From NCBI GenBank assembly GCA_963820995.1, contig CAWGCL010000012.1:1-64000 (forward strand): a stretch of 64,000 bases of DNA. The letters run 5' to 3'. The notes beneath the pieces were generated by a model. It searched no databases. It saw nothing but the letters and a program-made list of their open reading frames with translations, and had not been told where the DNA came from. A program made the position numbers and the translations under genes. The DNA is from JAGTVG01 sp963820995. GTDB lineage: Bacteria; Bacteroidota; Bacteroidia; Cytophagales; Cyclobacteriaceae. Positions 27,025 to 36,272 of this stretch are shown piece after piece. Numbering within the stretch: the first letter of the stretch is position 1; every line of letters begins with the position of its first letter.

Positions 27025-28632
27025 ATGAAGATGAAAAGGCGTGATTTTATAAAAGTATCCTCTGCAGCAGGTCTCGTTGGACTGATGGGTCCAGGAGATA
27101 CAACCATAGCTAATGCAACACCTTCAGGAGCTGATGGTTTTGACCTTCACCCTTTTATCAAAGCGCATCCCGAAGCTGTTTTTATAAATCTCACCTCGGT
27201 CGAAGAAAAGACCGATGCCAGGGCAATTTATGATACGGCATTCAAGCTTTCCAACGAGATGTTCGTTAAAACCAAAAAGGGAAAAGGCTATTCTAACTCA
27301 ACGAAAATAACCTGTAAACCCAATTGGACATGTACTGGCAAGCCCAAGCCTGATCCCAATTCGAACCTTGGAATAACTACAGATCTCCATTTTATTGAAG
27401 GTTATCTGAATGGTGTCAAGAATAAGGGTCCCCAGAATTATTATTTGAGAGAATGCGCCTGTCCCCAAAATTGGGATGCCAACGGTTGGACAGGGATGGC
27501 GGAAAGAAACAATTTTGATCTGAGAGACCTTTCCTCTAAGGATTACTGGGATCTCGGACCTGATGAAATAATCTTCAAGGAGGTTGATGGCACAGTATTC
27601 AAGAAGATAGGATTTATGGCCCCCATGAATGCTGAGGATACCTTCCTGATCAATATAGCAAAATTCAAATCCCATCAGATGGGCATCACGGGTGCGATCA
27701 AAAACCTCCAGGGGATAACCGGCAGAAAATTCCATCAGTTCTGCGGCGGCCACTTTAATATATTTAAATCATACGATAAACGTTATCACCAGTTTTTCCA
27801 ACCGGATTATATGACCACCATTCAGGAGCTTCATGAAATCCATATGAAAAATGGCATACCACGCTGGGATACATTGATGGACAGGCCACCTTACGGGGGT
27901 GGCTTATTTATGGAGCAATGGGTTCAGCGCATGCTTGATTCGTACAGCGCTACCCCAACCGGAATAAATATAGTCGAAGGTATCTATGGCCTCGATGGCA
28001 ACGGATTTTCAAGTGGCCCTCACGATGGGAAAGGCCGGATCTATATGAGTAATAATGTGATTTTTGGAAAGGATGCATTCAGGGTGGACATTATTACCCA
28101 CTGGCTTGCTGGCCATGAGCCGGGCAATTTCGGGTTATTCCATATTGGCATGGAACGGGGCCTTTCAGATGTTCTCGACCCGTTCGACATCCCGGTTTAT
28201 CTTTGGGAAGACGGCAAAGCAAAAAAAATAAATCTGGAATCCATTCAAAGGACACCGCTTCTTACCAGTTATCTGCGAAAAAACAATGATGGACAAGACG
28301 AAGACAAGTATCACATGTGTAATGAACCCTTCGATTATAGCTCATGGAAAGCAACCGGGAAGGTCAATCAGCAGGATATACCTTCTATCAGAGGGCTAGG
28401 CACGAATGCGAATGAAAAAGTGGTCATGGAGGTTTCCGTTCCGGAAAAGGGAGATGTATATGTTGATATTCTTAACAGGCATGGTGAAGTTGTTTGGCGT
28501 ATGGAAGCAGAAGGGCTTGAACCCGGGAAGCATGAAGTCGTATGGGACGGATTCTCTCAACCAGGGATTTATAATGTGTATGTGAAAGGCATGCACTGGG
28601 ATGCAGAAAGGGAAATGGTTTTATATACCTGA
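27025..28632 (+). CDS. Tat-exported DUF362 protein
   Basis: A ~535-residue protein with a Tat signal (KRRDFIK) and a DUF362 core (TKITCKPNW, INIAKFKSHQMGITGAIKN, GIYGLDGNGFSSGP). DUF362 proteins are poorly understood; some carry FeS clusters, but no ferredoxin motif is seen here. The last ~70 residues form an Ig/FlgD-like beta domain (VYVDILNRHGEVVWRME, GIYNVYVKG), which in this phylum often holds secreted proteins at the surface. The start is set at ATG 27025; a TTG lies at 27007. It follows the amidohydrolase gene. Confidence 0.78.
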   Translation: MKMKRRDFIKVSSAAGLVGLMGPGDTTIANATPSGADGFDLHPFIKAHPEAVFINLTSVEEKTDARAIYDTAFKLSNEMFVKTKKGKGYSNSTKITCKPNWTCTGKPKPDPNSNLGITTDLHFIEGYLNGVKNKGPQNYYLRECACPQNWDANGWTGMAERNNFDLRDLSSKDYWDLGPDEIIFKEVDGTVFKKIGFMAPMNAEDTFLINIAKFKSHQMGITGAIKNLQGITGRKFHQFCGGHFNIFKSYDKRYHQFFQPDYMTTIQELHEIHMKNGIPRWDTLMDRPPYGGGLFMEQWVQRMLDSYSATPTGINIVEGIYGLDGNGFSSGPHDGKGRIYMSNNVIFGKDAFRVDIITHWLAGHEPGNFGLFHIGMERGLSDVLDPFDIPVYLWEDGKAKKINLESIQRTPLLTSYLRKNNDGQDEDKYHMCNEPFDYSSWKATGKVNQQDIPSIRGLGTNANEKVVMEVSVPEKGDVYVDILNRHGEVVWRMEAEGLEPGKHEVVWDGFSQPGIYNVYVKGMHWDAEREMVLYT

Positions 28633-28777
28633 TCTCCCGGATAGTCATCAATCCCAGTTTCTCCAGGTTAATGAACAATATTTCATGGGTGCGATATTGT
28701 GCCTCTATTAAACCTGAGGAATGGATGTCTAATGGATTGATCCAAAAAGAAAGATTGATTTTTCATCCGAATTATCC
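28633..28777. other. Convergent intergenic region
   Basis: A short gap between convergent operons. ACAATAT and ATATTGT, separated by 12 bases near 28677-28702, form a seven-base-pair hairpin that could be a bidirectional terminator, although no T-run follows. Confidence 0.3.
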
Positions 28778-30538
28778 CTATGGAGAGGGATTCATGGTTT
28801 TAGGCCTCCTCCTGGTTTGAACTTCTTCCTCACTTACTTGGCTGGCATTATTCCCAAAATTTTGCCTGATATAGGTCAGGATCTGAGCCAGCTCTTCATC
28901 ACTTAAGAAATTATATGCAGGCATCGGGCCGTTGTAAAATTCTCCCTTTACTTCCAAGGGCCCATTCATGCCATAGAGTACCAAGTTTATTAGTATTTCC
29001 TTATCTCCAACCACCCATTCGGAAGTGGCCAGAGGTGGAATACGACCAGTTGCCCCTTTCCCATCCTGCTGATGGCAGGGGCTGCAGTGTGTATTATAAA
29101 GTCTTTCGCTTTCGCTAAGATCTTTCTGTAAATCATCTTCCAGGACATCAGGCGTCCTAATATGAGGATAAGATTTCCTGGTCTCCATAGCTGCCAGTTG
29201 GTCCGCACCAAACAGATTTCGATCCTCGGTATACATGACGCGCCATACCCTGCCACGATTTGATTCGGTGATATATAAGGTACCGTCCGGACCTTCCGCC
29301 AATCCTACTGGCCTGTATGAAGCATCGCTCGTACTGACGACAGGGTATACACCCGTAAATCCATCCGCAAATACTTCCCATTCCCCGGTAGCCCTGCCAT
29401 TTTCAAAAGGCATAAAAGCAACAAAATAACCTGCCTGAGGATAGGGAGCCCTGTTGGTTGAACCATGAAAAGCGATGAAGGCTCCGTATTTGTACCTTTC
29501 AGGGAATTGATCGCCACGATAAAAAAGTATATCGTTCGGTGCCCAGTGTCCCGGAAATCCGAATTCAGGGAGGGCCATGCTATCGCATCTACCTGTCAGA
29601 ATACCATCTCCCCCATATTCAGGTGCCAGGACCTTTTTCCCCTGAAGCTGGTCATAATAGCAATAGGGCCATCCATAATTTGAATTTTCAGTAACACGGA
29701 TAAGCTCCTCTGCGGGTAGCATAGCACTTTGCCATGCACTGAAACGATTGGGGTAGAGACTGTGCAAATTATCCCTTCCATGCATCATCACGTAGAGGTG
29801 ATCATCTTCTGGATGCCAGTCCATACCTACTACACTCCGGATTCCTGTGGCAAATCGGTAACCATCTTCCTGTTTTAAGCCGATCTTATCCGCTTCAAAC
29901 CGCCAGATGCCGGCATGCCTATCCAGCTCGGGACAGGGATCTATCCCCACACCTTCGGGAGCTCCGTTGGGTGTAACATCGATGCTCTGGCAGGCGTTGG
30001 ATGGTGAACCGAATGGTACATACATATATCCCTTGTTGTCAAAAGAAACAGGTTTGGTAATGTGCCAATGCACACCATGGGAATGATCATCCACCAACAC
30101 CTCCTCCCGTGGACTGGCAGGAACCAGCCCATTGCGACTAAGCTTTTGACGATAAAGCACTAAAGCCGAACTATAGTAGATGTACCCATCATGTATGGTC
30201 ATGGCATTTCCATAACTCCTGCTGGCCCGGGGGACCCCTCCAAATCTTCTCCTGACATCCATCCTCCCATCTCCATCGACATCTCTCATAGCTACCATAC
30301 CTCCCCTGATTGAGTCCGATGAGCTCAATTTAACAAAAATATCCCCATTATCACGAACCGCAATATGTCTGGCCCTGCCTACGCTATCCGCAACGACCAG
30401 TGCTTTGAATCCACCCGGAAGAATAAGTCCACCATTATCTGGATCGGGTGAAGGCAGGCCAGGATGCGACTGACAACCTGATAGATATATCAGGATGCAG
30501 GATAAAATTATAAGTTTCGTAAAGACCCGGCTAATCAT
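28778..30538 (-). CDS. PQQ-type sugar dehydrogenase fused to cytochrome c, lipoprotein
   Basis: A 586-residue lipoprotein (MISRVFTKLIILSC..., lipobox LSGC about residue 21). Residues ~35-450 are a six-bladed glucose/sorbosone dehydrogenase-like propeller (GFKALVVADSVGRARHIAV, GIRSVVGMDWHP, NSNYGWPYCYYDQLQGKKV, LAEGPDGTLYITESNRGRVW). The last ~100 residues form a cytochrome c domain with CSPCHQ as heme site and a distal Met in GPMPAYNFLSDEEL. The fusion would oxidise a sugar or alcohol and pass electrons straight to heme. The ATG at 30538 overlaps the upstream stop as ATGA, so the longer frame from 30580 is rejected. Confidence 0.85.
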   Translation of the reverse strand: MISRVFTKLIILSCILIYLSGCQSHPGLPSPDPDNGGLILPGGFKALVVADSVGRARHIAVRDNGDIFVKLSSSDSIRGGMVAMRDVDGDGRMDVRRRFGGVPRASRSYGNAMTIHDGYIYYSSALVLYRQKLSRNGLVPASPREEVLVDDHSHGVHWHITKPVSFDNKGYMYVPFGSPSNACQSIDVTPNGAPEGVGIDPCPELDRHAGIWRFEADKIGLKQEDGYRFATGIRSVVGMDWHPEDDHLYVMMHGRDNLHSLYPNRFSAWQSAMLPAEELIRVTENSNYGWPYCYYDQLQGKKVLAPEYGGDGILTGRCDSMALPEFGFPGHWAPNDILFYRGDQFPERYKYGAFIAFHGSTNRAPYPQAGYFVAFMPFENGRATGEWEVFADGFTGVYPVVSTSDASYRPVGLAEGPDGTLYITESNRGRVWRVMYTEDRNLFGADQLAAMETRKSYPHIRTPDVLEDDLQKDLSESERLYNTHCSPCHQQDGKGATGRIPPLATSEWVVGDKEILINLVLYGMNGPLEVKGEFYNGPMPAYNFLSDEELAQILTYIRQNFGNNASQVSEEEVQTRRRPKTMNPSP

Positions 30539-31803
30539 TCCGGCTGAAAAGGATTTGCCGAAATGCCATTGAGGTCCCATACAATGTGACCAGCACGTAT
30601 AGTTATCTCTGCTTCCAGTTTCCGATTGCTGTCCACTCTTTTTCTACGCACATCAACATATCCAAAATCCCCTTCCCTGAGGTTGAGTACTGCAATGTCC
30701 GCTTCCGTACCTTCACTCAGGTGTCCCAGGTCAGGGCGGCCAATGACCTGTGCCGGAACCCAGGTAGCCCGTGTTATCACCTCTTCCAAGGTCAAGCCTA
30801 TCGCCATGAATTTGGAAAGCACATTGCACAGGTCTTTCATACCTGCATTCATGCTTTGCGTATGCAAATCCGTACTGATGACTGTGGGCATAAAGCCTTG
30901 CTTTATAGCCGGAACGGCCTGCCGCCAGGAAAAAGCACCCCCTCCATGTCCTACATCGAACACGATCCCTCTCTTCTGGGCTTCAAACACGAAAGGCTTT
31001 ACCATACCGTTTTCGTCTACGATGGTCTCCCTTTGAGTAGGCCCATATGAAAATGTATGGGTGAACATATCTCCGGGACGCAGATGTTCAAGAAAAAGTG
31101 ATTTAATTGAATTAGGTGGGTCATGTTCCCCAAAATCGACCATGACCGGCACATTGGCAAGTTTACCGGCCTCCACCGCCTTATCCACTTGTGTGAAATC
31201 ACCCCAATAATGGGCGGACTTGATGCCGACGAGTATCTCCGGATACTGACGGGTGATCATATAGGCTGTCATTTCAGGATTCATATCGCTGACATCCTGC
31301 TCTTCATACCGGCTACTCATGCCTGTTCCTACAATATTTAGAAGGGCCAGAACACGCGTACCGGCTTTGTCAATGGTTTGTTCCTTAAACTGTTCAAAAT
31401 TACGCCAACCAGAAGATCCGGCATCCACCACCGTAGTTACCCCTGACCTGAAAGTAAATCCGTCCGGCATCACACTGGTTGCCCCATCGGCAATATATGC
31501 CCCTGGTTCATGCCCCATGAAGACGTGAACATGCATATCGATGAGACCCGGGGTGACATAAAGGCCGGATATATCAATGACACGAGTAGCCTGATCCGCA
31601 TCTATATCGGTTGCCACTTTTGCAATTTTGCCCTCTGAAACGGCAATATCCATCCGCTCATTTATATCATTTTTTGGATCGATCAGATGGCCCCCTTTCA
31701 GGAGCATGTCGTACTGGGCATTCGCATACGCAGTTGACATAAACAACAGGATAATAATAGGAAAGAATAATCGTCGGTTTCGTTGGGTGCACATCTTTTT
31801 CAT
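30535..31803 (-). CDS. Exported deacetylase-like amidohydrolase, second paralogue
   Basis: A 422-residue paralogue of the protein encoded at 25711, with the same motifs: H91 and H93 (DMHVHV), K195 (GIKSAHY), D in STDLHTQSMNAGMKD and the shared C-terminal VADIAVLNLREGDFG-type ending. A signal peptide spans residues 1-30 (AYANAQ). It ends in an ATGA overlap with the PQQ-dehydrogenase gene, so the two are translationally coupled. The presence of two exported copies in convergent operons suggests related but different substrates. Confidence 0.85.
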   Translation of the reverse strand: MKKMCTQRNRRLFFPIIILLFMSTAYANAQYDMLLKGGHLIDPKNDINERMDIAVSEGKIAKVATDIDADQATRVIDISGLYVTPGLIDMHVHVFMGHEPGAYIADGATSVMPDGFTFRSGVTTVVDAGSSGWRNFEQFKEQTIDKAGTRVLALLNIVGTGMSSRYEEQDVSDMNPEMTAYMITRQYPEILVGIKSAHYWGDFTQVDKAVEAGKLANVPVMVDFGEHDPPNSIKSLFLEHLRPGDMFTHTFSYGPTQRETIVDENGMVKPFVFEAQKRGIVFDVGHGGGAFSWRQAVPAIKQGFMPTVISTDLHTQSMNAGMKDLCNVLSKFMAIGLTLEEVITRATWVPAQVIGRPDLGHLSEGTEADIAVLNLREGDFGYVDVRRKRVDSNRKLEAEITIRAGHIVWDLNGISANPFQPE

Positions 31804-31852
31804 ATTTTACAATTCTGAACCTATTAATATAATAAATAAAATTAATAATTAC

Positions 31853-33064
31853 CTAACGAACATATTGTGGGATCTTCATCAGCTCACCTCCCTGCAATGC
31901 AGATTCATGGGCAATAATCCCGGGAACGGTATACGACAGCGCCTCATATATATCAACAGCAGGCTGCCGTTCATTTACCAGGGCATCGATAAACTCATTG
32001 GTCAGGAAAGTATGGGATCCATGATGACCGCTGTTATGCCTCAATGGCTCAGGCAGCATATCCGTTTTCCACCATTCCGGTTGATCGTAGTTCTCCAGTT
32101 CCGGACTGCTTTGAACAAATCCAGCATCATCAGTAGCCATTTTTTTTGCCTTCTTAACTGTAGCCGGACCGCTACGGCCATTGCCCGCATAAAAACTCAT
32201 ATCGGTGCCGATCCAATTGGCCCGTTCACCACCAAGATGGGACCCTTTCCACCAGATATTGGCCCTGAAACTATTTCCTTTGCTGGTCTTGAAGAGGGCA
32301 GATTCATTATGGAAGGGATTATTATAAGCATTATCTTTCAGATAGGGGGAATCATCACCCCAGCCATGACAGACCACCTCGGTCAGCCGTTCTCCGGTGA
32401 TTCCGATAATATGAGCCGTACAATGCGTGGGATAATGCATAGGAGCCACGCCGTAGCGCCATGTCCTTCTCCCATCCTCCATATACAGTGCCTCCAGACC
32501 ATCGTGCTGGTATTCTGATTCACAGTAATACAGATCTCCAAAATCACCCTGTTCAAACATTTTACGTACGGAAATTACAAACTGTTGATAATAACTGGTT
32601 TCTGCCATCATATATGTTAATCCGTATTTTTCTACTGCTTCAAGAAGTTTTTCGGCCTCTTCAACTGTGCCCCAGCAGGCCGGTACAGCGCTGATCACAT
32701 GCTTGCCATGTTTCATGCATTCTATTGCATGTTTTACATGATTAGGCCCTTCCGTGAATACAGCAATAGCATCAATATTCTTGTCTTTGACCATTTCCTC
32801 CAGAGAAGGATAGGACTTGTTGCAGCGATAAGTTTCCATCAGGGCTTTGTTTCGTTCGGGCCTCAGGTCACTGACCGCCTCCACCATACAATTGGGATGT
32901 TCATGCCATTGAAAGGACCTGCCAAATCCGCCACCTACAATGCCCATCCGTATTTTCTTTGAAGCATGTTCAATAGCGAGCAAAGGGTGGTAAAACATGG
33001 CGGTACCTGCCAGGGCAGCACTTCCTGAAATGAATTTCCGGCGTGAGATGTCGTTTTTAATCAT
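31853..33064 (-). CDS. Tat-exported Gfo/Idh/MocA-type oxidoreductase (possibly GH109-like)
   Basis: A 403-residue protein with a Tat signal (SRRKFISGSAALAG) and an NAD(P)-binding Rossmann domain (GIVGGGFG near the start, KHVISAVPACWGTVEEAEKL). The second domain has the usual Gfo/Idh alpha/beta shape. Exported Gfo/Idh proteins include GH109 glycosidases that use tightly bound NAD without net redox change, so this may be a glycosidase or lyase rather than a dehydrogenase. The ATG at 33064 is preferred to the longer frame from 33109, which would put 15 extra residues before the Tat motif. Confidence 0.82.
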   Translation of the reverse strand: MIKNDISRRKFISGSAALAGTAMFYHPLLAIEHASKKIRMGIVGGGFGRSFQWHEHPNCMVEAVSDLRPERNKALMETYRCNKSYPSLEEMVKDKNIDAIAVFTEGPNHVKHAIECMKHGKHVISAVPACWGTVEEAEKLLEAVEKYGLTYMMAETSYYQQFVISVRKMFEQGDFGDLYYCESEYQHDGLEALYMEDGRRTWRYGVAPMHYPTHCTAHIIGITGERLTEVVCHGWGDDSPYLKDNAYNNPFHNESALFKTSKGNSFRANIWWKGSHLGGERANWIGTDMSFYAGNGRSGPATVKKAKKMATDDAGFVQSSPELENYDQPEWWKTDMLPEPLRHNSGHHGSHTFLTNEFIDALVNERQPAVDIYEALSYTVPGIIAHESALQGGELMKIPQYVR

Positions 33065-33165
33065 TCCTGCATATAAGGTTAAGTTAACAGCTGGATTGTT
33101 CACCAGCATCTATTTGAACAAAAAAAATGATAATCCCCAGGTCCTGACACATATATCATTTGGCT

Positions 33166-34773
33166 CTAAGTGGCCAGAGGGGGCCCACCTGGTATTGTGA
33201 TTTTCCTTCGCTTTTTATTGTAGGCAATACGGCTGCCGGTGAATGTGGCAGTGAGGTATTCACCCAAAAAAATCGATCCGGTCAGCTTTTCATTTTCCAG
33301 CTTACATGAGAACAGGTAGACCAATGAGTTGCCCGGTATCCGATAATCACTTCTCAGTTTTATATCGTCACCTTCTACCATACCTATCAGGTTTAATAAC
33401 TCGAAATCAGTCTGATGCATCCCCTGGATCCAGTTGCCATCCTGTTCAATGAATAGTTTATGTTGGCTTATGCTGCTCGGGAATGAGACTTCTATATCCC
33501 AGTGACCGTGCAAATCTGCCTTTGGAGGTTTTAAACTGTCACTTAGAGGGGCCCGTTTTTGTGAGAGGATGCCATGAAGACGTTCAGCCACCACCTCAGC
33601 ATTGCCTGGTTGCATCTGGTTGGGTGTGATATTAATAGAGGTGCCCTCGTCATTGGTTCTGCTACCAATGGCTATTCTTATTTTATTTCTGGCTACTTCT
33701 TCCGCCACTTCTTCCCCGGTGATGTTAAGCTGGTCGGGATCCCACTGAACATGTAATACCGGTGCGTGGTTGGACAGGCCCTCGGGCATAGTAACTTTGG
33801 TTTCAATGCCCTTGATAGTAAGCATTCGCTTGGATATAAGATCAAGCCATGACAACCATCGCTCCCATTCTGCTTCATGGTCCCGGCTAATCCATGCTTC
33901 CACAGCCGCCAGCATTCCCAGCATCTCTTCTTTTCCTACCTTGTTATCACGTCCCGGGCCATGGTGGGGTGAACTCGCTTGCCAGGCCGATATTAAGATG
34001 TCTTTTTTACCAAGCAACAGGCCCGCACATTGCGGTCCGCAAATGGCTTTACCGCCACTATAGGCTACGACGGTTGCACCCTGAGCAAAATGTACGGGTG
34101 GTATGGTTAGATTCTCCGCCGCAGCATCTAATAAGACAGGTATATTTAAAGGTTTTGCCATCTCAGCGATTACCTCCAGGGAGAAGGGCTGCCCCGGCTG
34201 GGAGTTTTTGCAGGCCAATACATAGATCATGGCTGTGTGTTCATTGATGGCTTTTTGCATTTCTTCAGGTGTTTCAACGGTGATGACTTTCACACCTACA
34301 TTACGTACCGCATGATCATACACATTCCTGGAGTATCTTGGAATGATGACTTCTGTTTTATCCAAACCCGAAAGGTCGGGAATTCGAATTAACCTTTCCG
34401 GATTTCCGCCCGTTACACAAGCAGCGGTGAAATGCTTCATGGCGGCCGCACAACCTGCTGTGACCACACCCCACTCCGTTTTCGTCAACTCACCCAGTCT
34501 CTGGCCAATGCCGTAGGCAAGTTCATCATACTGTGCAAAATATCCCGAGGCGGCTTTCATCGCTTCAATGACCTCCGGCCTTTCAACAGAGCCCCCCAGA
34601 ATAGTGAAGGTGCCTCTACAGTTGATGATAGGTTCCACACCTATTGAGCGGTAAATGTTGTCTTCTGCCTGCTCTGTAACAGAGGAAACCTGGCTGGCAA
34701 AAAGCTCTGGCGTCATGGTAGTACCCACCAGAGGCATCACCGACAATTGCTTGAGAATTTCTCTACGATTCAT
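33166..34773 (-). CDS. Exported SelA-like PLP enzyme with C-terminal beta domain
   Basis: A 535-residue protein. Residues 40-410 are a fold-type I PLP enzyme of the SelA/DgaE family (selenocysteine synthase-like; D-glucosaminate-6-P ammonia-lyase is a characterised relative). D216 (LLDAAAE) contacts the pyridine N, and K242 (SGGKAICGPQCAG) is the Schiff-base lysine. The first residues, MNRREILK followed by a hydrophobic stretch, look like a Tat signal, so the cofactor-loaded enzyme is probably exported, which is unusual. Residues ~430-535 form a beta-rich domain (GHWDIEVSF, YLTATFTGSRI) that I cannot name. It is the first gene of a four-gene minus-strand operon. A beta-elimination on an amino sugar acid or amino acid is likely; the substrate is unknown. 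Confidence 0.8.
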   Translation of the reverse strand: MNRREILKQLSVMPLVGTTMTPELFASQVSSVTEQAEDNIYRSIGVEPIINCRGTFTILGGSVERPEVIEAMKAASGYFAQYDELAYGIGQRLGELTKTEWGVVTAGCAAAMKHFTAACVTGGNPERLIRIPDLSGLDKTEVIIPRYSRNVYDHAVRNVGVKVITVETPEEMQKAINEHTAMIYVLACKNSQPGQPFSLEVIAEMAKPLNIPVLLDAAAENLTIPPVHFAQGATVVAYSGGKAICGPQCAGLLLGKKDILISAWQASSPHHGPGRDNKVGKEEMLGMLAAVEAWISRDHEAEWERWLSWLDLISKRMLTIKGIETKVTMPEGLSNHAPVLHVQWDPDQLNITGEEVAEEVARNKIRIAIGSRTNDEGTSINITPNQMQPGNAEVVAERLHGILSQKRAPLSDSLKPPKADLHGHWDIEVSFPSSISQHKLFIEQDGNWIQGMHQTDFELLNLIGMVEGDDIKLRSDYRIPGNSLVYLFSCKLENEKLTGSIFLGEYLTATFTGSRIAYNKKRRKITIPGGPPLAT

Positions 34774-35137
34774 AAGATTTGATTTTTAATTGGCCCGGAT
34801 TTCAATTTAACGAAATTCATATTAAGAATCAAAGCGAATATCATGGGTATCTTTTAACTGATCTGCCAATAAGGACTATTTAAATAATCAGGTCTTCCAC
34901 CATAGGAGACATTTAACTTCTTAACCAATGGTTTGAACCATATTATCTTTTCGGAATCTAATGCATAGAAAAACACATTGGTGATCTGTTTTTCGTACTT
35001 TGAATAAATAGCTGTTGGGAAAATCTGTAAAAAAATATGAACGAACTACGCTATGGCAGAGGTTGATTGTATATCATTTTAATGTAATGAACTTATTTTT
35101 TATATAAACTGTTTAATTTATAAAGCCTCCTGCATCC
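34774..35137. other. Divergent intergenic region
   Basis: 364 AT-rich bases between divergent genes, presumably holding both promoters. I see no coding sequence or strong repeat. Confidence 0.4.
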
Positions 35138-36127
35138 ATGGCCGCAGATATTGTTGAAACTGATGACAGAATCTTCATCGACGGCATCCCGCCGATGAAA
35201 TATGGTGAGAACAAAGACAATACCTTTATAAGGTCGGTGCAGCTCAGCCTGAATGCCCTTGGAGAAAATTTTTCATATGAATATTTAATGGGTATTTCCG
35301 GTGCGGCTTTTCGACTGCACTTTGATCCAGGCTGGTGCCCCAGTTCGGTTGATCCTACTTGTGGGTATGATGTTTCACGCACTATTTTTAAATCATTGGG
35401 ATATACGCATGACTTCGAAAAAATCAATCACCATAGCTTTGAAGACATCAAGTCCCTATATAGCAAAATCAAACAACAAATAAACCTGAGCAGGCCTCTC
35501 GTAGCGATTAATTTAATGGGGCAAATGGAATGGGGGATCATAACAGGTTATTTGAAAAAAGAACCAGGAATATTGTGCAGAACTTTTTTCGATAAAACCG
35601 AAGAATATTCCCTGGCCGAGCGTGCGCCCTGGCTGAATTTCTTTATTGGTGAAAAAAAACAATCCTTCCTATCAGATGACCTGTTTCTCAAATCGATAGA
35701 AATAGCTGCAAAACTGGCTAAAACGAAAAAATTCGATGAGTATTATAATGGATTTGCGGCTTATGAGAAGTGGATCTCAAAAGTCAAACAACTGCTGGAT
35801 CGATACAATATACAGGACATTCAACATACTATGGAAATTCATTTTATCATTTTGAATGCACTACTGGATGCTCGACGTTCTGCTTTCAAATATTTGACCG
35901 CCTCTGATATTTTAGATAAAATGAACAATGGGGATAAGATACAGGAAAATTATGAAATGATGGTTAACAACCTGGAGCTTGCCAGTTCAATATCAGAAAA
36001 TATTAAAGATACGTTTGATCTAAAAAAGATTATAGAAACGATCAAAGAACAAGCTGATTTATTATTAGATATTTATGATCTGGATAAAGAAGCGATCCTT
36101 CTGATCGAAAAAGAATTCAACATATAA
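35138..36127 (+). CDS. BtrH-like (papain-like fold) protein of unknown function
   Basis: A 329-residue cytoplasmic-looking protein. The first ~170 residues resemble the BtrH N-terminal/C39-like fold: SLNALGENFSYEYLMGISGAAFRL, a DPGWCPSS segment with a candidate nucleophile Cys, then EWGIITGY and CRTFFDKTEEYSLAERAPW. The remaining half is helical and without a name. Such proteins can be cysteine acyltransferases or peptidases, but I see no proof of activity. No partner gene is evident; the next gene encodes a membrane protein. Function is unknown. Confidence 0.62.
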   Translation: MAADIVETDDRIFIDGIPPMKYGENKDNTFIRSVQLSLNALGENFSYEYLMGISGAAFRLHFDPGWCPSSVDPTCGYDVSRTIFKSLGYTHDFEKINHHSFEDIKSLYSKIKQQINLSRPLVAINLMGQMEWGIITGYLKKEPGILCRTFFDKTEEYSLAERAPWLNFFIGEKKQSFLSDDLFLKSIEIAAKLAKTKKFDEYYNGFAAYEKWISKVKQLLDRYNIQDIQHTMEIHFIILNALLDARRSAFKYLTASDILDKMNNGDKIQENYEMMVNNLELASSISENIKDTFDLKKIIETIKEQADLLLDIYDLDKEAILLIEKEFNI

Positions 36128-36272
36128 ACTTCTTCAATTTTCGTGACTGAGCACAGTATTATAATTTTAAATAAAAATCATGAATGACAACGTAATATTC
36201 TTTCTGATTAGCCAAATTTGATTTTTAAACACTAAATCTTGATCTTAGCCTCACTTTTTACTTAATTTTTTC

